Shown: positions 11,891 to 25,940, counted from the stretch's first letter. The stretch: DNA of 64,000 bases from Bagarius yarrelli (GCA_005784505.1 VCAZ01000216.1:415470-479469), one strand, 5' to 3'. Notes: generated from the sequence alone by a model not told the origin. Program-made: numbers and translations.

Positions 11891-14859
11891 GAGATCTGCA
11901 TTAAGGTGCAGAACCATAGTGGTACATAGTGACCTTATTCATTACATTGAGATTACATTAATCTTATTTAAACTACACCCTTGAGAATGGAGGGTTGTGC
12001 TAAATGACAGAGCAGTGGCTGTTTGGTTGGACCTGGGATTTGAGTTTACCCAACATTTCACTTGCCTATTAATTCTGCATTGATATGTTAACACCGGTTC
12101 TCTGGAAATAATGTCTAACATTATAAACCCTTTATTGTAGTAACAGGAATTAAAAAAAAAGGAATAATTGATTTTGCCCTGTTTTTTATCTTTGCAATAT
12201 CTATCAATATTTATTTTTTTTAATTTTATTTTTATCGTCATTGTCACAAAGCAGCTGTACACAATCAACGACGGTGGCAAGGAAAAATGTGAGACGGAAT
12301 AGAAAGAGAGAAGACGGAATAGGAAGAAAAGACAGAATAGAAAGAAAATACTTTAACTTACAGACGAGGCCATGTCACAGAGGACTTTAAATACCACGTA
12401 AAATTAATTATCGGCTTCAAGATATTAATCATTGTTGTAGGGGCAGTTGTAGACTCTTTTTAAGGGTAACTTTAGCCCTCTGTCTATCATTCCTTCACCC
12501 CCCCCTCGCAGAAAAATAAATGCCGAAAGGCTTTTATAATGTTTAACTTTTGATGAATAAAATAAGAAATAAACAGACAATGGATGTATTAAGACTAACT
12601 AAAAAAATATTAGTTCAGATCAACTTATGTTAAGATCCGGTTTATGTTTCCACAAAAGAAAAAGCATTTTTATTGTGGAATTTTGAACATAATTTGTTAC
12701 CTGAAACACCTATTCAGAAAATGCAGATCATCAGCATCTAGCGCCACCTGCAGACCGCAAGTGGTTGATGCTTTAAATGGCCTTCAGTGATGATCTCTTT
12801 GTTCTGCAATAACTTTAACATTCCAAAACATATAAAGATGTAACAATATAAATTTAGCATAGGATATTTACAGAAGACTACAAGTACTTCTGTAAATATA
12901 TAGAGAATAAATAAAACTGGACATCAACCTGAAGCATTTTTAGGACTGACATCCTAGAATATGAATTTTAATTATTTTATTTCTTTAGTTTATTTCTTTT
13001 TTTCTAATCAGATCTTATAAATTAAACACATAAACACAAACCAGAATATGTCTTCTTTAAAAATAGATTTTTTTTGACATATAATACACAGAATAGGTTT
13101 TTTTAGCTATCATTTACACAGAAAATTTCAAAGAAAAATTAAACTTACTCGCCATATTAAAAACTCTCATTAGCCCAGTCAGCTAATTGTTATAAAAATT
13201 CCTGCCCCTGTGTGTGAAATAAAATGCATGCAGAATACTACAGTTTTATTTTTAACATTTTTGCTCTTGACCCTGTGTAAGTATGAAACTTACTTAAATT
13301 GCTATTAAACGAGAATTTAATAATTGTCTTGATTTTTTTGGTTCTACTGTTTAAAGGGCCACAACTTAGTAATGTGTTCTACTAAAGTGGTCCTAGCACA
13401 GAAATGTCTGCTATGGAAATGTATGTTGTTTTATTAATAAGCACGAGGTGTCTAACACCTGTACATAATACACATTTACATATTACATATTCTTTCTTAT
13501 ATCACTAAAGCAAACCACTCAGATCATACAGAACTACATAAAGTAACTTGTTTGTAAGATTTATGCTAAAAAACTGTTATTTAATACTGTATCAATAGCT
13601 AAATATTTTTAACAATCGAACAGGTTGCTGATTTCCTGACATTCTGGGGACAGTTATGTTTTAAAGTAGATCAATTTTTTTTGACTAAAGTGATCCTATG
13701 CACAAAGCTCCTGGGCTTCATGGATATACGATGTGTTGTAGTTGGTTTGGAAAAACACAGGTCATACTGGAACAGTGTTAGTGCCTTTTTATTCCAGTGA
13801 AGGAATTTTTAATATTAAGGAATTTCTGACAACTTTCGTGGTAAGACTTTGTGAAAGACACACTTATGTGGAAGAGCTGGTGTCCTCAGACCTTTGGCCA
13901 TATTGTGTGAGTAGATATGAAAAATAATTCGCAAGTAGAATTTAAATAGATGTTAATGGAATAAATAAATAAAAGCATCTTTCCAAAGACTAAGGTTAGT
14001 GTAGTGCAGTGTAGTGTAGTGTAATGTAGTTCCGAAAACTAGTGTAAGGTAAAGTATGTAAAACTTTACATACTTGTAAAATGTCTATTGTAATGTGAAA
14101 ATATGTACCATAATTTTTATTTTTATTTGTAAATCATTTAAAGTTCATATGATGTTTCGTGAGACCATTTTACATTTTACACTACAATGATTGACCCAAT
14201 GAAACATGCACTTGCCCATTAGATGGCTCTTTCACTCTCCTGAACCATGTTCTATTGTGCATGGACCAAAGTTAATTACGCATAGGTTATAAACTCTCAT
14301 GAGTATAGGGCCTAGATGTTTTCCCCCAACATGTTTACATGTTTGAACCCAAGAGTCTAGTTACCTCAAGGTGCTGTACACAGAGGGAACTTTCAGTTTT
14401 TTCCATCCTGGATCCCAGTGGACAAGATTCTACAGACTCCACCTACTGGGAGCTGCTTCATTCTATCACTTACAAGAAAGACAACAAAATAATTGCCATA
14501 ATAAAATAGGGAATAAGCAAAGTAATACAACAGAATGCACAGACTGTAACATATTCTTACATATATTTGTCTTGTTCTACTTTTAAGGAACTTTTTTAAC
14601 ATTAATGTTGCCGTTTTCATAAGAAAGAATAACTTTTCTGTATACATACCCTTTTGTTTCCTCGGAAAATATAAACATCTCCTAACTTATCATAAACCTT
14701 TCGGTGACATAATTAGTATACTTATTATGATAATTAATTTTATGCACCTATAGAACCAAATAAATTTTACAAAAAAAAACCCTGCTATATATTTTATTTA
14801 TGATGATTATTATTAAGTATTATATAATGCTTTTTCTACAGTTTTATAACTGTTATTTT
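11891..14859. other. Intergenic AT-rich DNA
   Basis: No gene recognised. It holds a short GTGTA repeat (about 13997-14030), a segment near 12236-12310 (cattgtcacaaagcagctgt) that resembles a common fish dispersed repeat, and scattered low-complexity tracts. Open frames are short and lack homology that I can see. Confidence 0.5.
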
Positions 14860-14970
14860 TTGTTTTGAAATCTACTGCAGCATCTGTGAGAACATGCAAA
14901 GTGCACACTAAACATTTCACTGTACAAGAAAGCTTGTACATGACATATTAAATTAACTTGAACCATGAAA
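14860..14970 (+). mobile_element. Possible LINE 3' tail
   Basis: The segment contains catttcactgtacaagaaag and ends with an attaaattaacttgaacc-like sequence, the usual look of the 3' end of fish L2-type LINEs. No coding part is attached. Confidence 0.35.
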
Positions 14971-15157
14971 GCATACACACACACATTTGGTGCCTCAGGA
15001 GAGAGGTAGTTCAAAGGCCCTTCGACTAGGGGAGTTTCCTTCTCTCGAAAAGCCCAAGAGTGATTTTGTAACTCTCCATCTTCCCCAGTCCCAAAAAAGG
15101 ACATAAATAAAAGCCAGGCCAGCAGGAGCCTCTGTTAGAGAAAGGAAGTTTAAAGAA

Positions 15158-15163
15158 GAGAGA

Positions 15164-15195
<32 letters not shown>

Positions 15196-15196
15196 A
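15158..15196. repeat. GA dinucleotide microsatellite
   Basis: About 39 bases of GA repeat with one interruption. The serine- and leucine-rich open frames on the minus strand here come from this repeat. Confidence 0.9.
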
Positions 15197-16261
15197 TAAA
15201 GTATAGAGAGGCATAGATAACATTTTATTGGAGACGCTTTGTTATCTGTGCAGCACTGATATGAAACTTCAACATGGGGTGAGTCAAAAAATATAACTGC
15301 TACAGAATTGTTTTGGGCTCTTGATAGTGACAAGTGTGTGAATGTGTGTGTCTGCCTATGTCAATGTGGCTTACACAAAGAAATAAATCATATCTGCAAA
15401 GCAAATCCAGTCATTAAACTAAGAATCTCCTGACCTGCTAGCCTAACTGTCAAGATGTTGCAGCATGATTTCCGATCTTAACCGAATGGGTCACCCCGGT
15501 TCTTTTGTGTGAATGCTTACATGGGAAAGTATTTGTGAATATTTGCACGCAGCAACATCATCATAAAAATGAAGCATTCTAAGCTCTCACAATAGCCAGC
15601 TTCACTCTTGGGAGGTCTAGGTCGTGAGAGTGTTTACGTCTGACTTAGAAGAACATTCGTTCTAGTCTATTGCAACAGTTTGGCACATGGTAGCTTTGAG
15701 AACACTCTATACTTACTGAGCTTGTTACGCATCGGAGCTTATTTACTGGATGAATTTATTGATTTTTACGTAAAACCTCCAGACATGGCAAGCACGGACT
15801 GACTCACTAATGAATGCTTCTTCTTTTTCTTTTTTCTTTGTTTAAGGATTCAGCCAGCATTTAGTATATTGTTGTTTCCTGGATTTGGTCCTTTACTTTA
15901 TCTGTCTTTACACAGAGAATTAATTATTCTGCTCCAGGACTGTGAAATGTCAACAACAAATTTGTTGATGGATTACTTGCATTTCCCTTCTATGGTAACC
16001 CTATTAGATAAGATGATGTAGGTAATGAAAGCAATAAATCAATGTCAGCTGACGCGCTCTTGGTGTTACCGCGTTGAATAGATTGAAGGCTGAAACAGGT
16101 GGCATTGTTTAGTTTGTGCCAGAGTAAAGAATAACATTATGAAGTATGAGTAATAGAGAGAGCTCTGGGTTGTTCTTTATTAAGAATGTAAATATTGACC
16201 AAATAAGAGGTTTAAAAAACTGGTAGGTTTAATATACACAAGTGTATAATCCATTAGAATG
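15197..16261. other. Intergenic DNA, nothing recognised
   Basis: I see no gene, tRNA or clear repeat here. Composition is ordinary for this window. Confidence 0.45.
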
Positions 16262-16570
16262 GTATCTTCACTGTATGGCCAAAAGTTTCTGGACACAATC
16301 CCAGCAATCCCATATTAAGTCTGTCGGAAGTCGGAAGCACGAAGAGCACAATGGTCTAGAATGTCTTTGTATTTTGGAGCTAAACTGACTTTGAATCACT
16401 GGAACTAAAACACTGTCCCCTAAGCTCATCGTTGGAGTAAAAGAATTGAAGCGCCCTGCGCATAGCCCTGACCTCAACCACAATAAAAACTGTTTGGATG
16501 ATGAAGTGCTACAACTTAAAAGTACCCCAAATTCTTCCAAATATACTGTAAATCCAGCCACATTAAGATT
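16262..16570 (-). mobile_element. Non-autonomous DNA transposon fragment
   Basis: It begins with actgtatggccaaaagtttc and tggacac, and its inner part includes gccctgacctcaacc. These are marks of a very common teleost non-autonomous DNA repeat whose ends read tggccaaaagt...tggacacc. Related pieces occur at about 17036, 19385 and 22955 in this window. Confidence 0.55.
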
Positions 16571-17035
16571 GACATCCACAAACCTTATTAAAAACTAAAT
16601 ATTTATCATTCGAATCCATGTAACCATGGTCTATTTCTGTCAGCGGATTTTGAAGTTATTTGACGATTAGTCACATGCTTTTTATCATCCAGACAAGAGA
16701 ACTGTCCAGAAAGACAGTTTGGATGATGCATATCCTTAAGAGGATCTTGTGCTTCCTTGTATAAGTATCTGGAGGTACTTTTATCATTATAGTGGACATT
16801 TAAAGCTTTCAGTCCTTTTTGTCTGAGTCATTAATCGTCTCAAAGGGGAAATAACGCAACATCACGTCCTCAAATTGAACTTTATTTTCCATTTCAGGAT
16901 GGAAGCTATTCCAAGATCTTGTTTCTAAAAATAACAACGAGAATGCAAAATGTCAGAGCTTTAAAAAAGCACAATTTTATAAATTTAGCTTCAAAGCTGT
17001 CTGTATACATGGTATACATTTTATACACATCATAT

Positions 17036-17310
17036 AAACAAAAGTATTAGAACACCTGTCCCTCACATCCATATGTGCTTTTAAATGCCCTGTTTCAGAT
17101 TTATTCTTACTCTTACTCATATAACATTACAAAGCACTCGAGGTCAGGACTCTCGAGATTTTCCACATCACCCTGGCAACCTAAAGACATCTAGAGTGCT
17201 ACAGCATACTCAAACCTTCTGCTTCCAACTTTGTAGCAACAGTTAGTAAGCATACATGCGTGTGTTAGTTGTTCGTCCACAAACCTTTGCCCGTTTAGTC
17301 TATTCTAAAT
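17036..17310 (+). mobile_element. Non-autonomous DNA transposon fragment
   Basis: The segment aaaagtattagaacacctgt, then cacatccatatgtgctttt and later cgaggtcaggactct, matches the same family as the copy at 16262. It is diverged and partly deleted. Confidence 0.5.
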
Positions 17311-19384
17311 ACTTAAATATAATAAATCTGTATACTTGGTGACAAATTAATTAGGCATCCTTTTGATGTAGCGTCAATCTTTAGCTATTGTATCAGGTAT
17401 ACATACATCTGTAGTGGTTCTGACCGAAATGTCAGATTTCCTTCACCGTATCCATTTACTTTTTTTTGTGTGATTTATTTTTAAAAAGGCAAATTTACGT
17501 TGGGTGGGTTTTTGCAACTCTGCATCATATAAACAGTTAGAAGTCATAATTCTGATCTGATTTTACTTACTGCCATAAACACCTGACTCTGCCCAACATG
17601 GAGTTACTAACAGCTGAGAAAGACTTTGGATTATATATAAAAAAACCTGTTTGCTTTGTTTTTCGTCACCTTACTTAGATGTTTTCAGCACTCTTGTAGT
17701 CATGGCACTACACATTGTCCAAAGTGTGAAGTTTCTATTTTTTGTGTGCTTGTGTGAGTGAGTGAGTCTACAAGTCACGGTGTAACAAAGCGATCAGGTT
17801 GCCTCAGGGAAATCAAAGCTGTTCTTACACACACACACATTTAGTTGTTTGTTCCACTGACTGCACAATCAGGATACTTTCACTGTGTGAACAGGTTGCT
17901 CTAAGGAATACCCAATAAGCGAGTTAAAATACAGAGCAATCATCATCAAATAAGGCATGTTGAGATAAGGAAAAGGAGGGAATAAGACTGCTTCCAGACT
18001 GCTGTGTTTGCTGTCAATACTAATTTGGTTTAAAGGGCAAATTTTATGCTTGACTTCATAACCAATAATCCGCAGGATAAGTGGTGGTTGAAAGTCTCCA
18101 GATATAAATTGCCTTTATGAGTGCACATAACTTAAAGTCGGCTCAGTAATGGAAAATATAATACATAACGCATAATTGATGGACCATTTTGTGTTCAATG
18201 GACGAAAGTATGGAGTTTATGCTCCAGTTTAAGTTTCCAGTGTGTAACTGAAAATAGACCCAGTTATTACCTTTGGCTAGGAGATGAGTTCCAGATGCAC
18301 TGCCAATATGAGCATGAAGCTGATTATCCTCGATTACTAATATTGTCGGCGAATGTGTACATAAATCTCGGGGTCAACGAAATGCTGACAAGCATCTTTA
18401 ATAAAAGATGGATTACATGGATTGTGCATTGTGCCTGATTTGATACAACGGTTATTCTTGTGCCATAGATAACATCTGCACTGCACGCAAGCAAGGCGTG
18501 CCAATGAGTTATGGCTAGTTTGCTTTTGTTATGTAACAGCAGAAATGTATTTATGGTCTTTGCAACAGTGTTTTACCTCTAAATAGTGCATCTATAATGA
18601 TGTTATAATATTTATTGGATACTTCTGAGAGGTCATGGGAAGGTAAATAAATAAACGATGTAAAAGTAGTGGATTTTGTCCACGACACCTGCAATTAAAA
18701 AAAAGCTATCAAAGCTACACTATATGATCAACGCTATTGGGACACAGGGCTGGAATCCAGGTCATTTAACTAACATAAAAATAATTAAAATAAGTTAGAG
18801 TTTCATGTTTTTATTTTAATAAAAATGAGAAAATACAGTTGATGTTTGTTTTTTAATTAAAAAAAAAATATTTCTCTGGTTGGTTGCGTTGCATCTCATG
18901 CATCATTAGGCATATTGATGTAAAGTAAATCCTTCAGCTTTTTTTTAAAAAGTAAGTTATTTCTCTTGGCTATAAGAACTTTATAACAGCATATAATTTT
19001 CTATAATAATCCGGTCTTGCTATGTACTGGAGCTATTTTACGGTTGTACCCATGCCTTTCACACAATAACAGCTGGGATAGACTCCAGCAGATCCCTGTG
19101 ACCCTGATTTGAAATGAGCGGATATAGACAATGGACAGAAAATCGTTAATTTGTTTTGTTTTTGTTGCGGCGTCATTGTAATAATAAGCTGGCAGTCTGT
19201 ACACAAGTGCATGCTTACATTCTATTGGTTGTTTTTATGCCTCATTTTTGCTTTATTGTTGCTGATTGTGTGCCCCCTTGTTGCAAGCCGGATGCCCTAT
19301 TGTACTTATGGTCTGGCACAGGCTCTGTTGGCACACTGACCATCCTATTCATATGTGTACTTTGAACATCCTATTTAAGCGTGT
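17311..19384. other. Intergenic DNA, nothing recognised
   Basis: No gene recognised. A short transposon-like end (ctatatgatcaacgctattg followed by ggacac) lies at about 18719. The rest is ordinary AT-rich DNA with a few short ACAC and poly-A tracts. Confidence 0.45.
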
Positions 19385-19700
19385 GGAGTGTGGCATTTAA
19401 GAATTTTCCCATTTAGCCACAATGGTATTAGTGGGTTCAGTTATCTAAGGTGTTTAGTGGGGTTTAGGTTAGGGTTTTGTGTAAAAGTTCTTTCACTCCA
19501 GCTGTAAAACATCATGCTCTCATAAAACTTAAGGGCTTTGTGCACAGAAGCATTGTCATGCAGGAACATTTCCTAGATTCAGCAAAAGAAAACATTAATA
19601 CCACAGCATGTATAGACATTTTATGGCAACAGTTTGGGGTTAACACAGTCATAGGTGTGCTGGTAAGGTGTCCACAAACTTTTGACCAAATAGTGTGATA
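19385..19700 (+). mobile_element. Non-autonomous DNA transposon copy
   Basis: It carries ttcccatttagccacaatgg near its left end, an inner gcattgtcatgcaggaacat, and a right end gtgtccacaaacttttgacc followed by aaatagtgtg. These fit the widespread teleost element also seen at 16262 and 22955. Open frames on both strands here are chance products. Confidence 0.6.
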
Positions 19701-20345
19701 ATAAATTAGTCTTCTGCTAACAAACACACAAATATGTTGATGGTTATATACACATAAGTGTTTATTCAGCTGCAGGTCTATTTATTTATATCAGCAAGTC
19801 CTCATAATTAGTTCTTATAATAATGCAACAGTGTCCTGGTTCCAAAATTAGCCTATAGGTAAACAGAATTGTGTATTATTTTAACTATTTTACATTAACT
19901 AAATCTTACACGTGCCCACATACAGCACAATCAGCACACTCAAAAGAACAGATTAGTAAAGTTATCTAGAATGACTACAGTTTTCAACACAATTTTTTAG
20001 TTAATGAAAATGATATCCAGTAGCAAAACTAGAGAAGTTCACAAAAACGTATGTACATCCTGTCCAGTATAAAACCTGTTAATATATTGGGTATTACAGT
20101 ATACAATAATTTTGTTCTGGACCTATTTTCATTATAAAGTTAGTCATTTTACTTTTGCATATTTTATTAATACTGCCCTGGTGTTAAATTTCTATATCAG
20201 GGTTACCCATCTATCTATTGTCTGTGATTATACGATACAGTTCACAGGAAAGCTTAATCCATTCCAGTGAGCTTAGAGGGAAAATCAGGAAACAAAATCC
20301 ATTAACTATTTACAGAGAATAATTGCATACACTTTTATTTACTTT

Positions 20346-20515
20346 ATAGCTCAGTGGTTAAAGTGTTGGATTGCTAATGGGAAGATCAGGGTTTGATTCC
20401 CAGCAACACCAAGTTACCACCGCTGGGCCCCTGAACAAGGCCCTTAACCCCCAGTTAACCCTCAGTTGTATAAAAGAAGTAAAGGTGTCTGACAAATGTC
20501 GCAAATGTAAATGTA
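20346..20515 (+). mobile_element. tRNA-derived SINE
   Basis: The head has a tRNA-like A box (tagctcagtggtta) and a B box (ggtttgattcc, about 20390-20400). The body has ccgctgggcccctgaacaag and then gcccttaacccc, and the tail reads gtctgacaaatgtcgcaaat. It looks nearly full length. A related copy is at 23209, and detached tails lie at 1525, 25885 and 51849. Confidence 0.8.
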
Positions 20516-22225
20516 TTTTACAATTTAGAAATAACGATCAACCTACATTGTTTGTCTTAAATAGAAACTAAAGCATGGGAAAATATATAAACTCTAGATA
20601 GCCCTTATGTATGAGAGAAATATACAACTCACACAGCCGCTGTAAGCCACACACAATATTTCAATTTATATGTAAAATACAGTTTGTGTTAGATGTTTTT
20701 TTTTATTTTGTGCATAAAAGAAACCTTTTTTAACCAAAATAAATGTTACAGGAAAATGTTTTATATTAAAGAAAATTGGGCTGTCAGGGAATTATCAGCA
20801 AAAAAAACAAATGACCGGCAAAAACATTTAAACTTCCCAGAAGCAACATGACCAGTGCTTAGAAAAACTTACCAGTTAATTTTCTTTATAAACATGTGCT
20901 AAATATACCAAGGACTACTGAGGCATTCAAAAGTCTGTGGATTCTCATGCCAAATATTGACTTTTTACAAGTGCTGATCTTTGTAAAACTTTTGTACATG
21001 GATTTTCTCACCTTTTGCATGTGTATTTTTTCTTACATTTATTCGCACATGATGTTCCGCAGAAATCGTTTGTTAAAATGATTTAGATGTATAACATTTG
21101 CTGCAGTTTAGGATTTTGCCGGTGTACCTTTACACATATACTTCATTCTATTCATATGTGATAGCATTTTGTTGACAAAAAACTTTTATAATATTATAAC
21201 CATGTATGTCATGCATGTGGCTATTTTGGCATAAATACAAATTCCAGTCATCATAAAATATCGAGCCCTGTATGTTGTATTCATATCATCTAAACATGTC
21301 CTAGCAAAACAGAGCTGTTAAATAAATGAGTTTTCTTTTGCTGCAGGTGTGCAGAGAAATGCAGATATCCACCACCCCATGATTACATCAGACAAGCTCA
21401 TTTGCATCACCCTTTTAAAGATGTAAATGAAAATGTATTCTATTTAATTCTGCATCAGAGCTTTTCCTAACGAAAAAAACGCCTTGTATTTTGGAGATGA
21501 CAGACTGCAAAGTCATAAAGTATACAAAGCTTATGTTTGTACAAGGGCACACAGTGTTATAGCTTGTTTGCAATCACGTGATTCTGACAACACATAAAAC
21601 TTAGATGATGGGCCAAGTTAAAAAACAGAAAACAGAAAACATAAAGGAAAGTCTGTTGTGAAGAGGTTTAGAGACTGTTTTAAAATAAAGGTATAAACAG
21701 AAAATTACCACATACTGTACATTGGATGTGATTCTTATATTAGAAAGAGGGGCTAAATTTTCTGATGAACTGAAATTTTCTCCTCTAGACATCTTTCTGC
21801 ATTAACAAAAACAGATGATAGCATATGCATGACATTTTTTGTTAGTGGATAGGTCAATGACCTCGGTACAGAAGAGCTGTACAATAACAACTGCTTGTTT
21901 TTTAGCCACTTGAGTGGCATTAGTTTTTCTCCTGCTGATTACCCTAACAACAAGCATTTAACACTGCTGCGCCTCTCGATGTTTTATAAGCCTTTATAAG
22001 ATTAATTACTCTCAAAGTTTTGCCAAAACACCACATGGGCATAGATTAAAAACTAGATGGAGAAATCATTGCAGTTCATTGTAATTGCATAGCAGGGTAG
22101 CATAGTTATATTTTGTATAACTGTGTAGTGTAGTATTGTTTCTAATAGTTTTGCCTTCTTCCTGTAACGGGTACCACTGCATGGCGTGATACTCTGCTTT
22201 TACCTTAATAATAATACAGAAATGC

Positions 22226-22229
<4 letters not shown>
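20516..22229. other. Intergenic DNA, nothing recognised
   Basis: AT-rich DNA with no gene, tRNA or clear repeat that I can name. Confidence 0.45.
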
Positions 22230-22289
<60 letters not shown>

Positions 22290-22320
22290 TATATATATAT
22301 ATATATATATATATATCTAT
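22230..22320. repeat. TA dinucleotide microsatellite
   Basis: About 90 bases of TA repeat with one TAGA interruption. The Ile-Tyr-rich open frame on the minus strand is made by it. Confidence 0.95.
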
Positions 22321-22373
22321 ATTATATAACATATGTATTTACATTAACATATATTTGTCAAATAGATCACTGC

Positions 22374-22780
22374 ACACACAAGTATTAACTGACTCTGCTC
22401 CTCCTGACCGCAGCAGGCGCAGGAAAATCCATTTTGCAGGTAAAGGCTTTATTAAACAAAGTAGAGCAGTTTAATAACGTAGTCAACGAACTGGCAGAAT
22501 CGGTAAACAGTAATCCACAAATATCTGAAGAATCAAATCCAAAACAGTGAGCAGAGAATCAAAATAATTAACCGAACAGGGATCAAAAACCAAGAAGAGA
22601 GGCATGAAAACAAAACGCTTAGTAGGTTGCATAGCAAACAATACTTCGCAATGAGCGAATCTTAGCAGCTAACTTATATAGCTAGCCAACAGGAAGTGAT
22701 ACTGGAAATACTAAGCCAATGCTAGTACTCTGGTGATAAAGACCTCGGGTGGGAGGATGGAATCGTTACATCAATCCACT
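22374..22780. repeat. Dispersed repeat, possibly LTR-derived
   Basis: It includes taaaggctttattaaacaaa near the left, gcaaacaatacttcgcaatg at 22634-22653, and an end like gatggaatcgttac. A second copy with the same 20-mer lies at 33377-33396 within a similar frame of sequence (aaaggcttcatta...ccggaatcattac). The pattern resembles the LTR-proximal part of fish Gypsy elements, but I see no coding part next to it. Confidence 0.55.
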
Positions 22781-22954
22781 TTTTACTACGATTTCCAGAC
22801 AATTTTCCGTTCGGACCTCTAGATACATCTCGCGACACAGCAACGACGTCATGGTTAAACAACCTTTTGTCTTTTAATAATTAAAATGATTAATTATTGT
22901 TTTCTTGGTTTTTTTTACACTGGGTTGTAGGATTCAGAATACATTTAATAGACA

Positions 22955-23160
22955 ATGGTTTGTGGACACCTGTTCAACATATTTACAAGTGTTTCAAAAC
23001 ATCTTGTCCAGATTTAGTCTCACACTTACTTATGTAATAACCTACAAAATTATGCAAATGCTTGCACTAGATTTTGGAATGTAGCTAGGGATTTTCCCAT
23101 TCAGCCACAATAGTGTCAGTGAGCTCAAGCACTAATATTAAGTAAGACGATCTGGCTACT
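22955..23160 (+). mobile_element. Non-autonomous DNA transposon fragment
   Basis: It starts with caatggtttgtggacacctg and has an inner ttcccattcagccacaatag. It is a diverged member of the family at 16262, 17036 and 19385. Confidence 0.55.
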
Positions 23161-23208
23161 AAGAAACCCTTAAACGATTTGAACACTTGAATACTGTGTT
23201 GGGGGAAA

Positions 23209-23390
23209 TGGTGGCTTAGTGGTTAAGGTGTTGGACTAATATCAGAAAAGACCAGAGTTCGATTCCCAGCACCACCAAACCACCACTGTTGAGCCCCTGA
23301 GCAAAGCCCTTAACCCCTAATTGCTCAGATGTATAGAAGAGATGTAAGTTGCTCTGAATGAAAGCGTCTGCCAAATGCTCTAAATCTAAA
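23209..23390 (+). mobile_element. tRNA-derived SINE
   Basis: It has an A-box-like ggcttagtggttaagg, a B box gagttcgattcc at about 23255-23266, then ccaccactgttgagcccctg and a 3' part with aatgaaagcgtctgccaaat. This is the same family as 20346 with a better preserved tail. Confidence 0.85.
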
Positions 23391-23507
23391 TGAATTATAA
23401 AACAAAACTGAGACTGTTGAAAAAGGGCTTTTTAGTTTAGTTTAGTTTTTAGTTTTAATTTTTTTTTTTACAAAGGTCACTTTTTCACCAACCAACGTTT
23501 AAACCTT

Positions 23508-23552
23508 GCTAACTAACTAACTAACTTACTACTAACTGACTAACTAACTAAC
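23508..23552. repeat. CTAA tetranucleotide microsatellite
   Basis: Imperfect tandem CTAA units with several TTAC or TGAC variants. Confidence 0.8.
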
Positions 23553-25884
23553 TTTCTATGATCTAAAATAATTTACCCTTGGATATTTGAGTATGATTAA
23601 CTGCAAATATTTGCATTTAAGTACAGCAATTAGGCAAAGGTGAAGGTTGGTACTGAAAGAGAGTCTCTGAATAGGACAGTATCTTTCTCCACTTCCTTTC
23701 CTTAAGATTTAGAATATAAACATCCCTGCACTTAAGATCATTTTAGGATGGTACTGCAGAGACTTGTTAGTCCTTGCCTTTCAAAACAGCGAGAGAAAGT
23801 TTAAAAGTGAAGGTAAAGCAGTGCTGGTGTTTCCTTGCTGAACAGAAATATAAAAACAGGGGTTCCTTATATCCACCAGCCCCGGGTCTAAATTAGTGTT
23901 TATTTTAAGTCATGCTGTCTGAGGCTTTGCAGGTATAGCACTGTGTTTTCTCAAGTTTACGGAGAAGAGAGAGACATATAGAGTGAAAGAGAGGAAGAGT
24001 GAGCGCACAGAAGTGTTTGTTACACCCTCCCACATCAACCCTATCCTCCTTCTCCACTTCTCTACCTCCAAACACCACATCATATCAACCACTCTGGCAA
24101 GCTGCTCACCTAGGACATGGTCTTCTGTAGGGTATTTTTTTTTCTAGAATAGACAGCTTGTAACATCTGTAATTATTTCCAAGGAGACACGATGCTTCGG
24201 AGAATGTGGTGCCTGCTGGAGGTAACAGATTCTGAAAAGCATGCTTAAGGGTGGGGTATCTAGTCACATTTCAGAACGATAAACAGTCCATGCATACAAA
24301 GTAGTGCATGTTAATGCCGCAAATTTTTACCAACTGGGAGGGATGAGTTCATATATTTCAATTGTAAATCATTTACCACTACATTGGTACTACGTGGTAT
24401 TGTTATCTTGTAGTTTCACTTTAACATAATCATAAAAAACTTTTTGGGGAGATTACATTCCACTTGAATGCGGGCAAAATGTGAATATCAGACATTAGAT
24501 TATTATGGGTGTTGGAGTGTGATCTTCAATGAAATTAAGTCAATTGTAGGCTTGCATATTTATCGACGGATTACTTTCCTTAAACGGCTAGAGGGTAATA
24601 GGGCCTACCGAGGGTGTTACAGCGGGCAAAGTCTAGTCTGTGCTTGAGAAACTTCTAGAGTGGAACAATGTTTGCATATGAGGCATATTGAATTGAGGAT
24701 GTTTCGAGTCCGTGTCATGAGGTTTGAAGAAGACACACTTATTTTTTTCTTTATTTAAACCTCTTAGGCTCAAACCTTTAATCTTTTCTTTTACCTAATC
24801 TTTATATAAATAGTTTGTCCAGTAAAATGACTGACTTAAATAATGCTCATTTTTGCACACTGAGTACACCAGATTTTTCCATTTAGGCATTGTGTATAGG
24901 GACTTCTCCCTAGCTGTTATCTTCCCTGGCTATGGCTCAAGACAGGGTTTACAATAGCATGTTGAAATGTTTAATGTAGTCCGGGGGAATTATACAAAGG
25001 AATAGAGCGTTGTTTGATTTGTGACAGAAAGGCAAACCAGAAAATTTAGTTCAGGATAAAACAAGTAACTGTATCTGGACTGTGTTCCATCGCAACACCA
25101 TGACCTCTGTGTGCTCATAGATGCTTGCAAATGTTTTAGGCGACATCTAAATGTTGCTGGATATTGTGCTATCAATCCTGGTGGCAAGAAAGAAGACGTA
25201 TTGAAAGAGCAAAGGAGGAGGAGTCACTTTTATCCCTAACATGTCCTAACCAGTTTTTCAACAAGTCAGTAATCAGCACATTAGGCAATCTCGAGGCTGT
25301 GCAATTCATCCTGGAATATAAACGTTTACACGCGTCACTGGACATTATTTCATAAATCAAATCACATTTTCTAGATCCCCCCTCTATTCCCAAAAGACCA
25401 CAATTATCTTACTCCTATCAAGTACATGTGGAGTCATATTTGAACCCAGGAGAACACATATGTCTCCAAAATTTCCCTTGTTCCCTCTGGAGTAAAGCCA
25501 GCACCATCTGCTTGTAAGGCTACACCACTGTCTAAAGGCACTGGAGGTGGGGTGGACAGCACTATTGAACACTCAGAGAAAACTAATGTTACTGATTGGG
25601 TGGTCTAGGTTTTATTTTCTTTTTTATTGCATGTATTTTTTAAGACTGACAGTAATGTAGTAATTAAATACTTCTAGAAAAAGTGGTAATTGATGACTAA
25701 AAACCTTGTTGCATTAGGATTTAGAAATATCCTAATGTTAACTCTCAAATTGTGACAGAAAATAATTCACTGGAGTTCACTAATGTCAGCAGAAATATAC
25801 AGTAAAAGCTTGGCCAGCATAAAGATTGCAAAAAAGAGCAAAGCATCAGTTAAAAAATAAGATAAACATGAACTTTAGCAGATA
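23553..25884. other. Intergenic DNA, nothing recognised
   Basis: No gene recognised. The open frames of 60 to 75 codons in this stretch overlap on both strands, lack splice or start context and match no family I know. Confidence 0.45.
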
Positions 25885-25940
25885 TTTACATTTACATTTA
25901 TGGCATTTGGCAGATGCCCTTATCCAAAGCGACTTTCATT
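25885..25940 (-). repeat. SINE 3' tail fragment
   Basis: It reads tatggcatttggcagatgcc and then ttatccaaagcgacttt, the reverse complement of the SINE tail seen at 23209. No head is present. Confidence 0.6.

Noticed and set aside
20346..20420. Possible tRNA gene
   Set aside because: The A and B boxes belong to a SINE head. The sequence does not fold into a complete cloverleaf and runs into the SINE body.
22066..22332. Minus-strand open frame of repeated Ile-Tyr
   Set aside because: It is the translation of a TA microsatellite.
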